From: JAWRCU01 sp033542235
GTDB taxonomy: Bacteria > Pseudomonadota > Alphaproteobacteria > Rhizobiales > Rhizobiaceae
Assembly (NCBI RefSeq): GCF_033542235.1
Contig: NZ_JAWRCU010000020.1
Span: 1-64,000, forward strand
Reading direction: 5' to 3'
DNA length: 64,000 bases
How positions within the stretch are numbered: the stretch's first letter is position 1; each line of letters opens with the position of its first letter. The translations under genes and the position numbers were made by a program. The notes under the pieces were generated by a model. That model was given only the letters and a program-made list of their open reading frames with translations. It was not told the origin of the DNA and did no database searches. Below, piece after piece: positions 19,925 through 29,087 of the stretch.

Positions 19925-20203
19925 GGCTGTCGGGCACCCGCTGGAAGATGCACGGGCTCGCCGGCAGGCGGACTGAATTGACGCAGTAATGCGACAAATT
20001 AGCGCATCAAGAGCGCAAACTCGGGAAATCCACAGGCCTCCGTGAAAATATTCCGTCGCAAAACAAAGGGTTAGGGCCAGGCAAATATATTAGTTTCACT
20101 TAATCGAGCTCTGGAACTGCGACCGGAAATCAAGTTATGATACCCGAATCCCAAAGGGAACAAAACAAAAACATACCCCTTGGATATGCCGGGAGGAAAC
20201 GGC
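19925..20203. other. Intergenic region upstream of coxM
   Basis: Some 280 bases, AT-richer than its surroundings around 20040-20130, presumably carrying the promoter of the oxidase operon. I see no clear FixK/FNR-type dyad or other recognisable operator. Confidence 0.3.
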
Positions 20204-21019
20204 ATGGCTATAGCTATCGTGCTCGTACTGGTAGTGGCCGGCTCGGTTCTGTTTCATCTTCTGAGCCCGTGGTGGTGGACACCCATTGCCTCGAACTGGG
20301 ATTATATCGACCACACCATCAGCCTGACCTTCTGGATCACCGGTTTTGTTTTCTCGGCCGTGGTCCTGTTCATGGCCTATTGCGTTTGGCGCTTCCGCCA
20401 CCGCGAAGGGAACCGCGCCGCCTATCAACCGGAGAACAAGAGGTTGGAGTGGTGGCTGACAGTGGGCACGGCCGTCGGCGTCGCGGCGATGCTGATTCCG
20501 GGACTGTTCGTATGGAACGAATTCATCACTGTCCCGAAGGACGCGACCGAGGCCGAACTCGTCGGACAGCAATGGCAGTGGAGTTTCCGCCTGCCTGGCA
20601 AGGACGGCAAGCTTGGCTTGTCCGACGCGCGCTTCATTACTCCTGAAAATCCGCTGGGCGTCGATCCCAACGATCCGAACGGCAAGGACGATATCATCGT
20701 CCAGACGCCCGAATTGCATTTGCCGGTCGGCAAGCCCGTCAAGGTGCTGCTCCGTTCGATCGACGTGATACACGATTTCTACGTCCCGGAATTCCGAGCC
20801 AAGATGGACATGGTTCCCGGTTCGGTGAGCTATTACTGGTTCACGCCGACCAGGACCGGGACCTTCGAGGTTTTGTGCGCCGAGCTTTGCGGCCAGGGCC
20901 ACCCGATGATGCGTGGCACGGTCGTGGTCGATACCGAAGCGGACTATACGGCCTGGCTCGGCCAGCAGCAGACATTCGCGCAGATGACGGCGCCCCAGAA
21001 GGTGGGCGCAGCGGACTGA
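20204..21019 (+). CDS. coxM: Alternative cytochrome c oxidase subunit II
   Basis: A 271-residue membrane-anchored, periplasm-facing subunit. Two N-terminal helices precede a cupredoxin domain with the complete CuA site: His in DVIHDFYVPEF and CAELCGQGHPMMRG near the C-terminus (C-x3-C-x3-H-x2-M), which accepts electrons from cytochrome c. The ATG at 20204 is chosen because GGGAGGA lies seven bases upstream; earlier in-frame starts at 20180 (TTG) and 20186 lie before that site. No cytochrome c domain is fused. Gene order and subunit types match the Bradyrhizobium coxMNOP alternative oxidase. Confidence 0.92.
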   Translation: MAIAIVLVLVVAGSVLFHLLSPWWWTPIASNWDYIDHTISLTFWITGFVFSAVVLFMAYCVWRFRHREGNRAAYQPENKRLEWWLTVGTAVGVAAMLIPGLFVWNEFITVPKDATEAELVGQQWQWSFRLPGKDGKLGLSDARFITPENPLGVDPNDPNGKDDIIVQTPELHLPVGKPVKVLLRSIDVIHDFYVPEFRAKMDMVPGSVSYYWFTPTRTGTFEVLCAELCGQGHPMMRGTVVVDTEADYTAWLGQQQTFAQMTAPQKVGAAD

Positions 21020-21102
21020 CCGAGGAGACGCGCCGGACGAAAGGGAGATTACCCGGCAAGGTCTGAAACGATCGGCCCGCCCCCTGAACAGGAGGTGTTG
21101 CA

Positions 21103-22872
21103 ATGGTCGATGTCACGCACGGCGCAGCCATCCCGCCGGCCGAAGTCGCGGAGGTGGATCTTTACCACCCGCACAGCTGGTGGACGAAATATGTCTTCTC
21201 GCAGGATGCCAAGGTCATCGCCATTCAATATGCGTGCACGGCGCTGGGGATCGGCTTGGTCGCCCTGGTGCTGTCCTGGCTGATGCGCATTCAGCTAGGC
21301 TTCCCCGATACATTCTCCTTCATCACGCCCGAGGCCTACTACCAGTTCATCACCATGCACGGCATGATCATGGTGATTTACCTGCTCACCGCGCTGTTTC
21401 TCGGCGGCTTTGGCAACTACCTCATCCCGCTGATGGTCGGCGCCAGGGACATGGTATTTCCCTATGTCAACATGCTGAGCTACTGGGTCTATCTGCTCGC
21501 GGTACTGGTGCTGGTGTCCGGCTTCTTCGCGCCGGGCGGGCCGACCGGCGCCGGCTGGACGCTCTATCCGCCGCAGGCCATCACGGGCGGCACGCCTGGC
21601 GGCGCAGACTGGGGCATCATCGTGATGCTCGTCTCGCTCATCCTTTTCATCATCGGCTTCACAATGGGTGGCCTGAACTATGTCGTGACGGTGCTGCAGG
21701 CGCGCACGCGCGGCATGACGCTGATGCGTATGCCGCTCACCGTGTGGGGCATCTTCACTGCGACCGTCATGGCACTGCTCGCTTTCCCGGCGCTGTTCGT
21801 CGCCTGCGTCATGATGCTCATCGACCGCACGCTGGGCTCGAGCTTCTTCATGCCGGCCATTGTCGAGATGGGCGAGCAGGTTCCGACCAATGGCGGCAGC
21901 CCGATACTGTTCCAGCACCTGTTCTGGTTCTTCGGGCATCCCGAGGTCTACATCGTCGCGCTGCCGGCCTTCGGTATCGTCTCCGACCTGATCAGCGTTC
22001 ATGCCCGGAAGAATATCTTCGGGTACCGCATGATGGTGTGGGCGCTCGTTGCGATCGGTGCGCTCTCATTCGTCGTATGGGCGCACCACATGTATGTCAG
22101 CGGCATGCAGCCCTATTTCGGCTTCTTCTTCGCCACCACCACGCTGATCATCGCGGTCCCGACCGCAATCAAGGTCTATAACTGGGTGCTGACGCTGTGG
22201 CGCGGGGACATCCATCTGACCATCCCGATGCTGTTCGCGCTAGCCTTCATCGTCACCTTCGTGAATGGCGGGTTGACCGGCCTGTTCCTGGGCAACGTGG
22301 TGGTCGATGTCCCGCTCTCGGACACCATGTTCGTGGTCGCTCATTTCCACATGGTGATGGGCATCGCTCCGATCATGGTTATCTTCGGAGCGATCTACCA
22401 CTGGTACCCCAAGATCACCGGCCGCATGCTGGACGAGACGCTCGGCAGGTTCCACTTCTGGGTTTCCTTCCTCGGCGCCTACCTGATCTTCTTCCCGATG
22501 CACTATCTCGGACTGATCGGGGTCCCGCGCCGCTATGCCGAGATCGGCGATATGCACATCTTCCCGGCATCGGCGCATACGCTGAACGCCTTCATCAGCA
22601 TCATGGCCTTCATCGTCGGCTTCGCCCAGCTGGTGTTCTTGTTCAACCTGATCTGGAGCATCCGCCACGGCAGGGAGGCCGGCGGCAATCCGTGGCGCGC
22701 TGCCTCGCTCGAGTGGCAGACGCCGGAGACTCCGCCCGGCCACGGCAATTTCGGCAAGGAACTGCCGGTCGTCTATCGCTGGGCCTATGACTACAACGTG
22801 CCCGGCGCCAAGGAAGATTTCATTCCGCAGAACGAGCCGGGATCCTACGGGGCATCGAGGGAGCACCGATGA
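21103..22872 (+). CDS. coxN: Alternative cytochrome c oxidase subunit I
   Basis: A 589-residue catalytic subunit with about 12 membrane helices. The HPEVY motif holds the CuB His cross-linked to Tyr and the Glu of the D-channel. The CuB His pair is in WAHHMYVSG and the heme a / a3 ligands in VAHFHMVMG. GARDMVFP preserves the D-channel entry Asp, so it is an A-type heme-copper oxidase. It starts behind a GGAGGT ribosome site. The stop overlaps the next gene (ATGA). Heme O/A supply may involve the ctaB gene at 26753-27679. Confidence 0.95.
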   Translation: MVDVTHGAAIPPAEVAEVDLYHPHSWWTKYVFSQDAKVIAIQYACTALGIGLVALVLSWLMRIQLGFPDTFSFITPEAYYQFITMHGMIMVIYLLTALFLGGFGNYLIPLMVGARDMVFPYVNMLSYWVYLLAVLVLVSGFFAPGGPTGAGWTLYPPQAITGGTPGGADWGIIVMLVSLILFIIGFTMGGLNYVVTVLQARTRGMTLMRMPLTVWGIFTATVMALLAFPALFVACVMMLIDRTLGSSFFMPAIVEMGEQVPTNGGSPILFQHLFWFFGHPEVYIVALPAFGIVSDLISVHARKNIFGYRMMVWALVAIGALSFVVWAHHMYVSGMQPYFGFFFATTTLIIAVPTAIKVYNWVLTLWRGDIHLTIPMLFALAFIVTFVNGGLTGLFLGNVVVDVPLSDTMFVVAHFHMVMGIAPIMVIFGAIYHWYPKITGRMLDETLGRFHFWVSFLGAYLIFFPMHYLGLIGVPRRYAEIGDMHIFPASAHTLNAFISIMAFIVGFAQLVFLFNLIWSIRHGREAGGNPWRAASLEWQTPETPPGHGNFGKELPVVYRWAYDYNVPGAKEDFIPQNEPGSYGASREHR

Positions 22873-23573
22873 GCGTCATCGTCGTATTCCTCGCCGTCAT
22901 CGCCGGCATTTCCGGCTGGTGGCTGTCGCAGCAAAGGCTGATGTCGAAGCCGTGGCTGGAGCAGGGGGCAGTCGTCTTTCCAGGCACCGAATCCGGCTCC
23001 ATGCCGGCGGCCAAGCTGGGGCTCGGCATCTTCCTTGCGGTTGTCGGCGCCCTCTTCGCGCTGGCCGCCAGCGCCTATTTCATGCGCATGGGCATCTCCG
23101 ACTGGCGTCCCATGCCGGTTCCGAAAATCCTCTGGCTCAATACCGGCGTGCTGGCGCTCTCCAGCGTGGCGCTGCAATGCGCGCTGGTCGCGGCCCGCCG
23201 GCAACAATCGGATACGTTGAGGCTCGGCCTCGTCACATCAGGCATCACCGCGATCTGCTTTCTCCTCGGCCAGCTGATGGCGTGGCGCGAACTCGTCGAC
23301 AACGGCTATCTGCTCACGGGCAATCCGGCCAACAGCTTCTTCTATCTGCTCACGGCCATGCACGCGCTTCATATTGTCGGCGGCCTGGTCGCGCTCGCCG
23401 TGACGACGTTCACTGCCTGGACGGTCGAATGGCGCACGGGGCGGCTCCGGCTCAAGGTCGAGCTATGCGCCATGTATTGGCATTTCCTGCTGTTCATTTG
23501 GATTGCCCTTTTCGTTCTCCTGAACGGATGGGCAGCGCGGTTTGTGGATATTTGCCGCCAGTTGTTGACTTAG
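22869..23573 (+). CDS. coxO: Cytochrome c oxidase subunit III-like protein CoxO
   Basis: A 234-residue integral membrane protein of the heme-copper oxidase subunit III family. Hydrophobic helices run through the whole length, with the family signature LTAMHALHIVGGLVAL followed by CAMYWHFLLFIWIALFVLL at the C-terminus. It overlaps coxN by four bases and is followed 13 bases later by a second subunit III-like gene. This doubled arrangement is the CoxO/CoxP layout of the Bradyrhizobium alternative oxidase. It probably stabilises subunit I. Confidence 0.88.
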   Translation: MSVIVVFLAVIAGISGWWLSQQRLMSKPWLEQGAVVFPGTESGSMPAAKLGLGIFLAVVGALFALAASAYFMRMGISDWRPMPVPKILWLNTGVLALSSVALQCALVAARRQQSDTLRLGLVTSGITAICFLLGQLMAWRELVDNGYLLTGNPANSFFYLLTAMHALHIVGGLVALAVTTFTAWTVEWRTGRLRLKVELCAMYWHFLLFIWIALFVLLNGWAARFVDICRQLLT

Positions 23574-23586
23574 GGAGGACCAACGG

Positions 23587-24303
23587 ATGGCAGAAACGAC
23601 CCTGACGAGCATTGGCACCGTGCGGCCCGACGGCCTGCGGGGCGTCGCCGCGGATTGGGCTTCCGACCAGCGGGCGTTCAAGAACGTCTCCTGGGGCAAG
23701 GCCATGATGTGGATCTTCCTGCTGAGCGACACGTTCATCTTCGGCTGCTTCCTGCTCTCATACATGACGGCGCGCATGTCGACGCGCGAACCGTGGCCGA
23801 ACCCGAGCGAAGTGTTCGCGCTCAACATAGGCGGAACGGAGATTCCTCTGATCCTGATCGCCATCATGACCTTCGTGCTGATCTCCAGCAGCGGCACCAT
23901 GGCGATGGCGGTGAATTTCGGCTACCGCCGCAACCGCAAAAAGACGGCGCTCCTCATGCTGGCGACGGCGGCGCTTGGCGCGACCTTCGTCTGCATGCAG
24001 GGGTTCGAATGGACGAAGCTCATCCTGGAGGGCGTGCGGCCGTGGTCGAACCCGTGGGGCGCAGCGCAATTCGGCTCATCCTTCTTCATGATCACCGGTT
24101 TCCATGGCACCCACGTCACGATCGGCGTGATCTTCCTCCTGATCACCGCGCGCAAGGCCTGGCGTGGCGATTTCGACGTCGGGCGCCGCGGCTTCTTTAC
24201 GGGGCGCCGGGGCACTTACGAGAATGTCGAGATCATGGGGCTCTATTGGCACTTCGTCGATCTCGTATGGGTTTTCATTTTTGCATTCTTCTATCTGTGG
24301 TGA
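23587..24303 (+). CDS. coxP: Cytochrome c oxidase subunit III-like protein CoxP
   Basis: A 238-residue second subunit III family protein. After about 35 hydrophilic residues come membrane segments beginning KAMMWIFLLSDTFIFGCFL, then the signature FHGTHVTIGVIFLLI and GLYWHFVDLVWVFIFAFFYL at the end. The ribosome site GGAGG lies eight bases before the ATG. It is typed as CoxP by position and family. Confidence 0.88.
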   Translation: MAETTLTSIGTVRPDGLRGVAADWASDQRAFKNVSWGKAMMWIFLLSDTFIFGCFLLSYMTARMSTREPWPNPSEVFALNIGGTEIPLILIAIMTFVLISSSGTMAMAVNFGYRRNRKKTALLMLATAALGATFVCMQGFEWTKLILEGVRPWSNPWGAAQFGSSFFMITGFHGTHVTIGVIFLLITARKAWRGDFDVGRRGFFTGRRGTYENVEIMGLYWHFVDLVWVFIFAFFYLW

Positions 24304-24312
24304 GAGGCAGAC

Positions 24313-24705
24313 ATGGCGGAAGCAGTCGTACACGGGCACGATCAGGTAGCCGCTACGCATGCAGCATCGGCAACCGCAATTGCGCAGACGGATGCCCACC
24401 AGGAGCACCCCATCAAGCTATATCTGGTGGTGTGGGGATGGCTGTTCATCCTCAGCACAGGCTCCTACCTCGTCGACTATTTCGGCCTTCAGGGCCTTCT
24501 CAGATGGTCGCTGATCATCGCCTTCATGTTGCTGAAGGCTGGCCTGATCGTCGCCGTGTTCATGCACATGGCCTGGGAACGGCTGGCGCTCGCCTATGCC
24601 ATCATCGTGCCGCCGGTGCTGGTGCTTGTGTTCGTGACGATGATGGTGCTCGAATCGAACTACACGCTGCTTACCCGACTCACCTTCTTCGGGCATGGTC
24701 CCTGA
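24313..24705 (+). CDS. Cytochrome c oxidase subunit IV-like small membrane protein
   Basis: A 130-residue protein with a His-rich hydrophilic N-terminus (about 1-35) and three membrane helices. The segment MLLKAGLIVAVFMHMAWER is typical of the prokaryotic oxidase subunit IV family, which helps assembly of CuB-containing subunit I. It starts nine bases after coxP and is the last obvious member of the oxidase operon. Confidence 0.85.
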   Translation: MAEAVVHGHDQVAATHAASATAIAQTDAHQEHPIKLYLVVWGWLFILSTGSYLVDYFGLQGLLRWSLIIAFMLLKAGLIVAVFMHMAWERLALAYAIIVPPVLVLVFVTMMVLESNYTLLTRLTFFGHGP

Positions 24706-24820
24706 CGGCAGCTGGTTCGAACTCCGCGATCGGCCATTGCTGTTGACATGAAAAACCACGGGAGGAGAATGACCTCTCGCGTCAGTACGCGTCACCACTT
24801 AAGCAAAAGGGGCGCCTGAG

Positions 24821-25294
24821 ATGACGATTGCACACAAGCTCAAGGACTATCTCGACGGGACGGGAATCTTCTACGACACCGTCGCGCATCACCGCACGGC
24901 CACCAGCAGGCAGTCTGCCGTGGCCGCGCATATACCCGGCGGCAGGATGGCCAAATCCGTGGTCGTGCACCATGAGCTCGGCTATGCACTGGCCGTGGTT
25001 CCCACCACGCACAGGATCGAATTCGGCGCCCTGCAGGAGGTCATGGACAAGCGCCTGGGACTCGCCTCGGAAGACGAGGTCAGCTCCCTTTTCGATGATT
25101 GCGATATTGGCGCGATTCCGCCGATCGGGGCTGCCTACGACGTGCCCGTGATCCTCGACGAAAGCATCGACGACGTCGAGGATGTCTATTTCGAAGGCGG
25201 CGATCACCGGACTCTGGTGCATGTCAGCGGTAAGGACTTCCGCAATCTGACAAAGGGTGCCGTTCGGGCCCGCTTCAGCCACATGGCTCTCTGA
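24821..25294 (+). CDS. YbaK/EbsC-type aminoacyl-tRNA deacylase domain protein
   Basis: A 157-residue single-domain protein of the YbaK / ProX editing fold, whose members hydrolyse mischarged aminoacyl-tRNA in trans. Features are an N-terminal helix with the early TVAHH segment, the central AKSVVVHHE strand (about 46-54) placed like the catalytic Lys strand of the family, and the C-terminal FEGGDHRTLVHVSG. Specificity (Cys-, Ala- or Ser-tRNA) cannot be told from the sequence. It follows the oxidase operon after 115 bases. Confidence 0.8.
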   Translation: MTIAHKLKDYLDGTGIFYDTVAHHRTATSRQSAVAAHIPGGRMAKSVVVHHELGYALAVVPTTHRIEFGALQEVMDKRLGLASEDEVSSLFDDCDIGAIPPIGAAYDVPVILDESIDDVEDVYFEGGDHRTLVHVSGKDFRNLTKGAVRARFSHMAL

Positions 25295-25310
25295 TAAGCC
25301 TTTAAAGGTT

Positions 25311-25429
25311 GGCGCCGCTCCTCACCCTTACCTTCTCCCCGTGAAAAACGGGGAGAGGGGGCGGCAACGTCTCAGGAATCCCCTCTCCCCGTTTTTCACG
25401 GGGTGAGGGTGAGGGTGAGGGGCAGCGCC
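25311..25429. repeat. Palindromic repeat, family A, copy 4 (short)
   Basis: Same outer and inner inverted motifs as the longer copies, but only about 119 bases, because the central segment is reduced. It lies between two convergent genes and could serve as a shared terminator. Confidence 0.85.
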
Positions 25430-25448
25430 GGCGTCCGGCGAGTAGCAC

Positions 25449-26249
25449 CTAAGGCAGCGGCTCCACGACCTTCCGGTAGACGTGCCAGGTCGCGTGGCCG
25501 AGGATCGGCAGCACGACAGCGAGGCCGGCAAACACCGGGAGCGACCCGATGATCAGGAGCACCGCCACGATCAACCCCCAGACGAACATCGGGATCGGGT
25601 TGGTCAGCACGGCGCGCACGGATGTGTGGATGGCCTCATAGGCACCAACATCGCGGTCGAGGAGCAGTGGGAAGGCGACCACCGTCGTGCAGAGCACGAC
25701 CGCCGCAAAGACGAAGCCGACGGCATGGCCGAGCACGATCAGCGTCCAGCCTCGCTCGGTCGTGAAGACCTCGTGGAGGAAACTGGACAAGGATGCAGGC
25801 GGAGCCAGACCGAACACCTGCTGATAAAGCAGTTTTGCGGCGAGCAGCCAGGCGATGAAGATCGTAAAGAGCATGATCCCTACGGCGGCGATGGAAGGCA
25901 GCGCCGGCGAGTTCTTGACTTCGAACGCATGCGACCAGGAGGTGTCGAGCCCGAGCTCTCTTCTGCGGCTGATCTCATAAAGGCCGATTGCGGCAAATGG
26001 GCCGATCAGCGCGAAGCCCGATACCAGAGGGAAGAGCAGCGGCAGCGCATTGTTGCCCGACGTCCAGGCGGCCAGCACCACGCCGGCGAGCGGGTAGATC
26101 AGGCAAAGAAAGACGATATGAGACGGCTTGACCATGAAGTCGTCGACGCCACGCTTGAACGCGTCGATGAGGTCGGAAACGCTTATCTTTCGAACATGGA
26201 TGTGTTCCAGCGTGTCGCTGGCGCCTGCAATCACGTGAAAGCTTGCCAT
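25449..26249 (-). CDS. DUF2189 integral membrane protein
   Basis: A 266-residue inner-membrane protein with about six hydrophobic segments. The family hallmark is visible near the N-terminus (IHVRKISVSDLIDAFKRGVDDF, about 16-37), followed by PLLFPLVSGFALIGPFAAIGLYE and, in the C-terminal part, FPLLLDRDVGAYEAIHTS. The function of the family is unknown. Members commonly sit near respiratory oxidase genes, as here next to coxMNOP. A good ribosome site (GGAGGAG) precedes the ATG. Confidence 0.82.
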   Translation of the reverse strand: MASFHVIAGASDTLEHIHVRKISVSDLIDAFKRGVDDFMVKPSHIVFLCLIYPLAGVVLAAWTSGNNALPLLFPLVSGFALIGPFAAIGLYEISRRRELGLDTSWSHAFEVKNSPALPSIAAVGIMLFTIFIAWLLAAKLLYQQVFGLAPPASLSSFLHEVFTTERGWTLIVLGHAVGFVFAAVVLCTTVVAFPLLLDRDVGAYEAIHTSVRAVLTNPIPMFVWGLIVAVLLIIGSLPVFAGLAVVLPILGHATWHVYRKVVEPLP

Positions 26250-26594
26250 TGACCACTCCTCCTAGACCGGGTCCAGTTGGGTCGCGGCTTATGGTTCTGC
26301 CGTTCAGCGTGATAGGTCACGCAAAACCGCGACCTTTAGCCACATCAGCATACTCCTCTGCGTGGGATTTGCCACCCGGGGGAGAACAAGATTCCGAACT
26401 GAAGGTCAGCGCGGCAAAGAGTTGCAGAGTTTCCGACACAATCCCGCGGCCATGACAAGTGCTGAAGCGGAGTGAATGGCTCCGCTCCAATGCAACCTGC
26501 TCCAGCCTTGCGGGGATATGCCGCGTCCTGGCGCGATAGCTCCCACAGATCTTATTCTATACGTTGATCTGGGCTCGGGCGTTAAGGTCATACC
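26250..26594. other. Gene-poor gap between the DUF2189 gene and the ctaB region
   Basis: About 345 bases with no family-like open frame. It should contain the promoter of the leftward DUF2189 gene. No repeat or operator was recognised. Confidence 0.3.
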
Positions 26595-26831
26595 ATGGAC
26601 GTGAAAACGTTGCTCTTGCTAGGCATCGGCATGATGGTCCTGTTTCTGATCGGCCTTTGTACGGGGCCGTCGCAGTCCGCGGGCATGCCGCCTGACAGAC
26701 AAATGACGCCTGTGATGCCCGCCTCACTAGGATCGAGGCGGGGCGAACCAAATCACGAGGTCAGCGCACGCGTCGCGATCGTGTCGATGAGCAGCGCGGC
26801 AAAAATCGCGAATAGATATAGGATCGAGTAG
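26595..26831 (+). CDS. Possible small membrane protein, convergent with ctaB
   Basis: A 78-codon open frame with an AAGGT motif seven bases before the ATG. The first 23 residues form one hydrophobic helix (LLLLGIGMMVLFLIGLC); the remainder is polar. The 3' part overlaps the end of ctaB by about 80 bases on the opposite strand, which makes the C-terminal half suspect. No family recognised; it may be a genuine short membrane peptide or chance. Confidence 0.3.
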   Translation: MDVKTLLLLGIGMMVLFLIGLCTGPSQSAGMPPDRQMTPVMPASLGSRRGEPNHEVSARVAIVSMSSAAKIANRYRIE

Positions 26832-27679
26832 GCGAACAGCGCCTTGGCTCCTCTCTTGTCCACACCGGACGCGATCAGCACCCTCCATGCCCGCCAGATG
26901 AAGCCGGCGCCAAGACCCGCTGAAGCAAACCCGTAGAAGGCGCTTGCAAAACCCAGGACCCAGGGGAGCACACCGACCGGCGCAAGCAGCAGCGAGTAAG
27001 CGAAGATCTGTCTGCGGGTGGAAGCCTCGCCCGCGACGTTCGGCATCATCGGAATGCCTGCCCGGGCATAGTCGCCGACCTTGAACAGCGCGAGCGCCCA
27101 GAAATGCGGCGGCGTCCACAGGAAGACGATCAGGAAGAGCACGAGGCTCTCGATCCCGACGCCGTTGGCGGCCGCCGCCCAGCCGACGACCGGCGGCAAG
27201 GCACCGGCGGCCCCCCCGATGACGATGTTTTGCGGGGTCGAGCGCTTCAGCCACATCGTATAGACGACGACATAGAAGAAGATCGTGAAGGCGAGCAGCG
27301 ACGCGGCGAGCCATCCAGCCAGCATTTCGAGCAGCATGACGGAAACGGTGGCGGTGAGCAGTCCGAAGTTGAGGGCTTCTTCAGACGTCACTCGACCCGA
27401 CGGGAGCGGCCGCTGCGACGTGCGCGACATCATCGCGTCGATATCCATATCGTACCACATGTTGAGCGCACCGGCTGCTCCGGCACCGAGCGCAATAGCG
27501 GCGATCGCGACCATCGCAACGGCCGGATTGAGCACACCGGGCGCCGACACCATGCCGACGAAGGCTGTGAAGACGGCAAGCGCCATCACGCGTGGCTTCA
27601 TGAGGGCGAAGAGATCGGACAGCGTCGCACCGGAGAGGGCGACGTCAATGTCACTGAGGCGACGTTTCCCGATCAGCAC
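26753..27679 (-). CDS. ctaB: Protoheme IX farnesyltransferase (heme O synthase)
   Basis: A UbiA-family membrane prenyltransferase of about 308 residues that attaches a farnesyl group to heme B, giving heme O, the precursor of heme A for the aa3-type oxidase. The first Asp-rich motif reads NMWYDMDIDAMMSRTSQRPL, and YTMWLKRSTPQNIVIGG follows. The open frame extends about 106 codons upstream without family resemblance. GTG at 27679 gives the usual length and N-terminus, but its ribosome site is poor, so the exact start is uncertain. Located 2.5 kb from the cox operon, in opposite orientation. Confidence 0.9.
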   Translation of the reverse strand: MLIGKRRLSDIDVALSGATLSDLFALMKPRVMALAVFTAFVGMVSAPGVLNPAVAMVAIAAIALGAGAAGALNMWYDMDIDAMMSRTSQRPLPSGRVTSEEALNFGLLTATVSVMLLEMLAGWLAASLLAFTIFFYVVVYTMWLKRSTPQNIVIGGAAGALPPVVGWAAAANGVGIESLVLFLIVFLWTPPHFWALALFKVGDYARAGIPMMPNVAGEASTRRQIFAYSLLLAPVGVLPWVLGFASAFYGFASAGLGAGFIWRAWRVLIASGVDKRGAKALFAYSILYLFAIFAALLIDTIATRALTS

Positions 27680-28035
27680 TTCCTGAGCACTTCCGGACCA
27701 CAGGCTACGGCGGCAGCCTATCCAGCCCGCAGCGCATTTGCAACGTGGCGGCACGCCCGCACTGATCCACAGCCTGTAGCTGTGCCCGCCTGAGATGCAC
27801 GAATGGCGGCAACCTCTGCACGGATTGCCGGCATCCCGAACGAAACGCGACGTGTGTCGCACAAGACGCGGCGACTGGTGTCGACAAAACGAAGAGAAAA
27901 GCTTCAGTTGAGGCGCTCTCCGACGTGCTTCCGTTATCAGCCTGCGCAAAGCCGCTATGTTTCTTCTTGCGGCTATTTTATATGGAAACCGGTTCAAAAG
28001 GACCGAAATACAAAAAACGGGGAATTGGGGTTTCT

Positions 28036-28233
28036 ATGGCAAGTTTCGAATTCGGTGGTCCGCCGACAGGTGATGCCGCCCTCGATTTGCTCACTGAATG
28101 CGAACAACAATTGCTTCCTGTCGTGCATGAAATTGTACAATCGGCGGTAGCGGTAGGCTGGAACGAGGAAGATGTTCTTCTCGCGTTGGTAGAGCTTTCA
28201 TGGAATATGTATGAAAAGCGCTACGATCCCTGA
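28036..28233 (+). CDS. Small conserved-looking protein of unknown function
   Basis: A 65-residue acidic, soluble protein that starts MASFEFGGPPTGDAAL and ends with an amphipathic helical stretch (EEDVLLALVELSWNMYEKRYDP). Codon choice looks like real coding sequence. An upstream in-frame ATG at 27982 is possible, but the 28036 start gives a clean helical domain. The size and helix pattern suggest a small adaptor or regulator; no family is recognised. Confidence 0.45.
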   Translation: MASFEFGGPPTGDAALDLLTECEQQLLPVVHEIVQSAVAVGWNEEDVLLALVELSWNMYEKRYDP

Positions 28234-28290
28234 GAAAGACCGTCGGAAAACCTCGAGGATCACCTCTCGCAGCGCCCTAGAATCGCCCGG

Positions 28291-28725
28291 TTAAGAGCCC
28301 GCCTTCTCACTCGTGTCGACGACTTCGAAGTCATGCGTGATCGCGGCCGTCTTCGCGAGCATTGCCGATGCTGAGCAGTACTTCTCGATCGACAGCTCGA
28401 TCGCTCGCTGCACCTTCCCGGGCGCCAGCCCTCGGCCCTTGACCACGAAATGCATATGGATGCGCGTGAACACCTTCGGGTCCTTTTCGGCACGCTCGGC
28501 GTCCAGCTCGACCACGCAATCATCGACCGACTCGCGGCCCTTTTCGAGGATATGGACTACGTCGAAGGCCGAGCAGCCGCCTGTGCCCATCAGCACGAGT
28601 TCCATAGGGCTTGGTCCCGGCGTTGCGCCCTCGGTTCCATGGGCGGTTCCGAACACTAGCTTATGTCCGCTACCGGACTGGCCAACAAACGTCCGGTCTT
28701 CCACCCATTTGATCCGTGCCTTCAT
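28291..28725 (-). CDS. OsmC-family protein (YhfA-like)
   Basis: A 144-residue protein of the OsmC/Ohr superfamily, whose characterised members reduce organic hydroperoxides through a Cys pair. The start at 28725 (MKARIKWVED) has GAGGAG upstream and fits the YhfA subgroup; the open frame reaches 28800 but lacks support. PSPMELVLMGTGGCSAFDVV carries the first conserved Cys and the segment EKYCSASAMLAKTA the second, both in family positions. A role in peroxide defence is plausible beside heme and oxidase genes. Confidence 0.85.
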   Translation of the reverse strand: MKARIKWVEDRTFVGQSGSGHKLVFGTAHGTEGATPGPSPMELVLMGTGGCSAFDVVHILEKGRESVDDCVVELDAERAEKDPKVFTRIHMHFVVKGRGLAPGKVQRAIELSIEKYCSASAMLAKTAAITHDFEVVDTSEKAGS

Positions 28726-29087
28726 CGACGTCGTCTCCTCGTCTGCATCGATTGTCCTTCCAGCCCCACTGCGCTCGGCAATGCTGGGCGTTGCATTCAT
28801 CAGGTAATTCGACCTGAATAAGCCAGCCCTATATGAGGAGCGCGGAATCGAGATGCCGTCTCCCCATCTGACGCTCTCTACATGGGCGGGGACAAGCCGG
28901 GCAAGTTACGGCCGAGCATCACGGCGCGTGGCGGCCCGGCCTGACGCTGGGGGCGGCCAGGAGCCTGGGTGCCGTCTCGGCAACCTCTCCGGGACGCAGT
29001 GGCATGGCCACAATCGGCTGGGCCGGTGCTTGGGATGCAGGGCCACGACACGCCCGACCAGAGCGATGGCTCCTGAACGTGTTCTGC
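28726..29087. other. Gap without supported gene
   Basis: About 360 bases. The plus-strand open frame at 28853-29284 has a composition unlike protein and overlaps the antisense end of the next gene, so it is not called. No repeat recognised. Confidence 0.3.

Noticed and set aside
27680..27997. N-terminal extension of the heme O synthase
   Set aside because: The 106 codons are Cys/Arg-rich, lack membrane or domain features, and make the protein far longer than the family.
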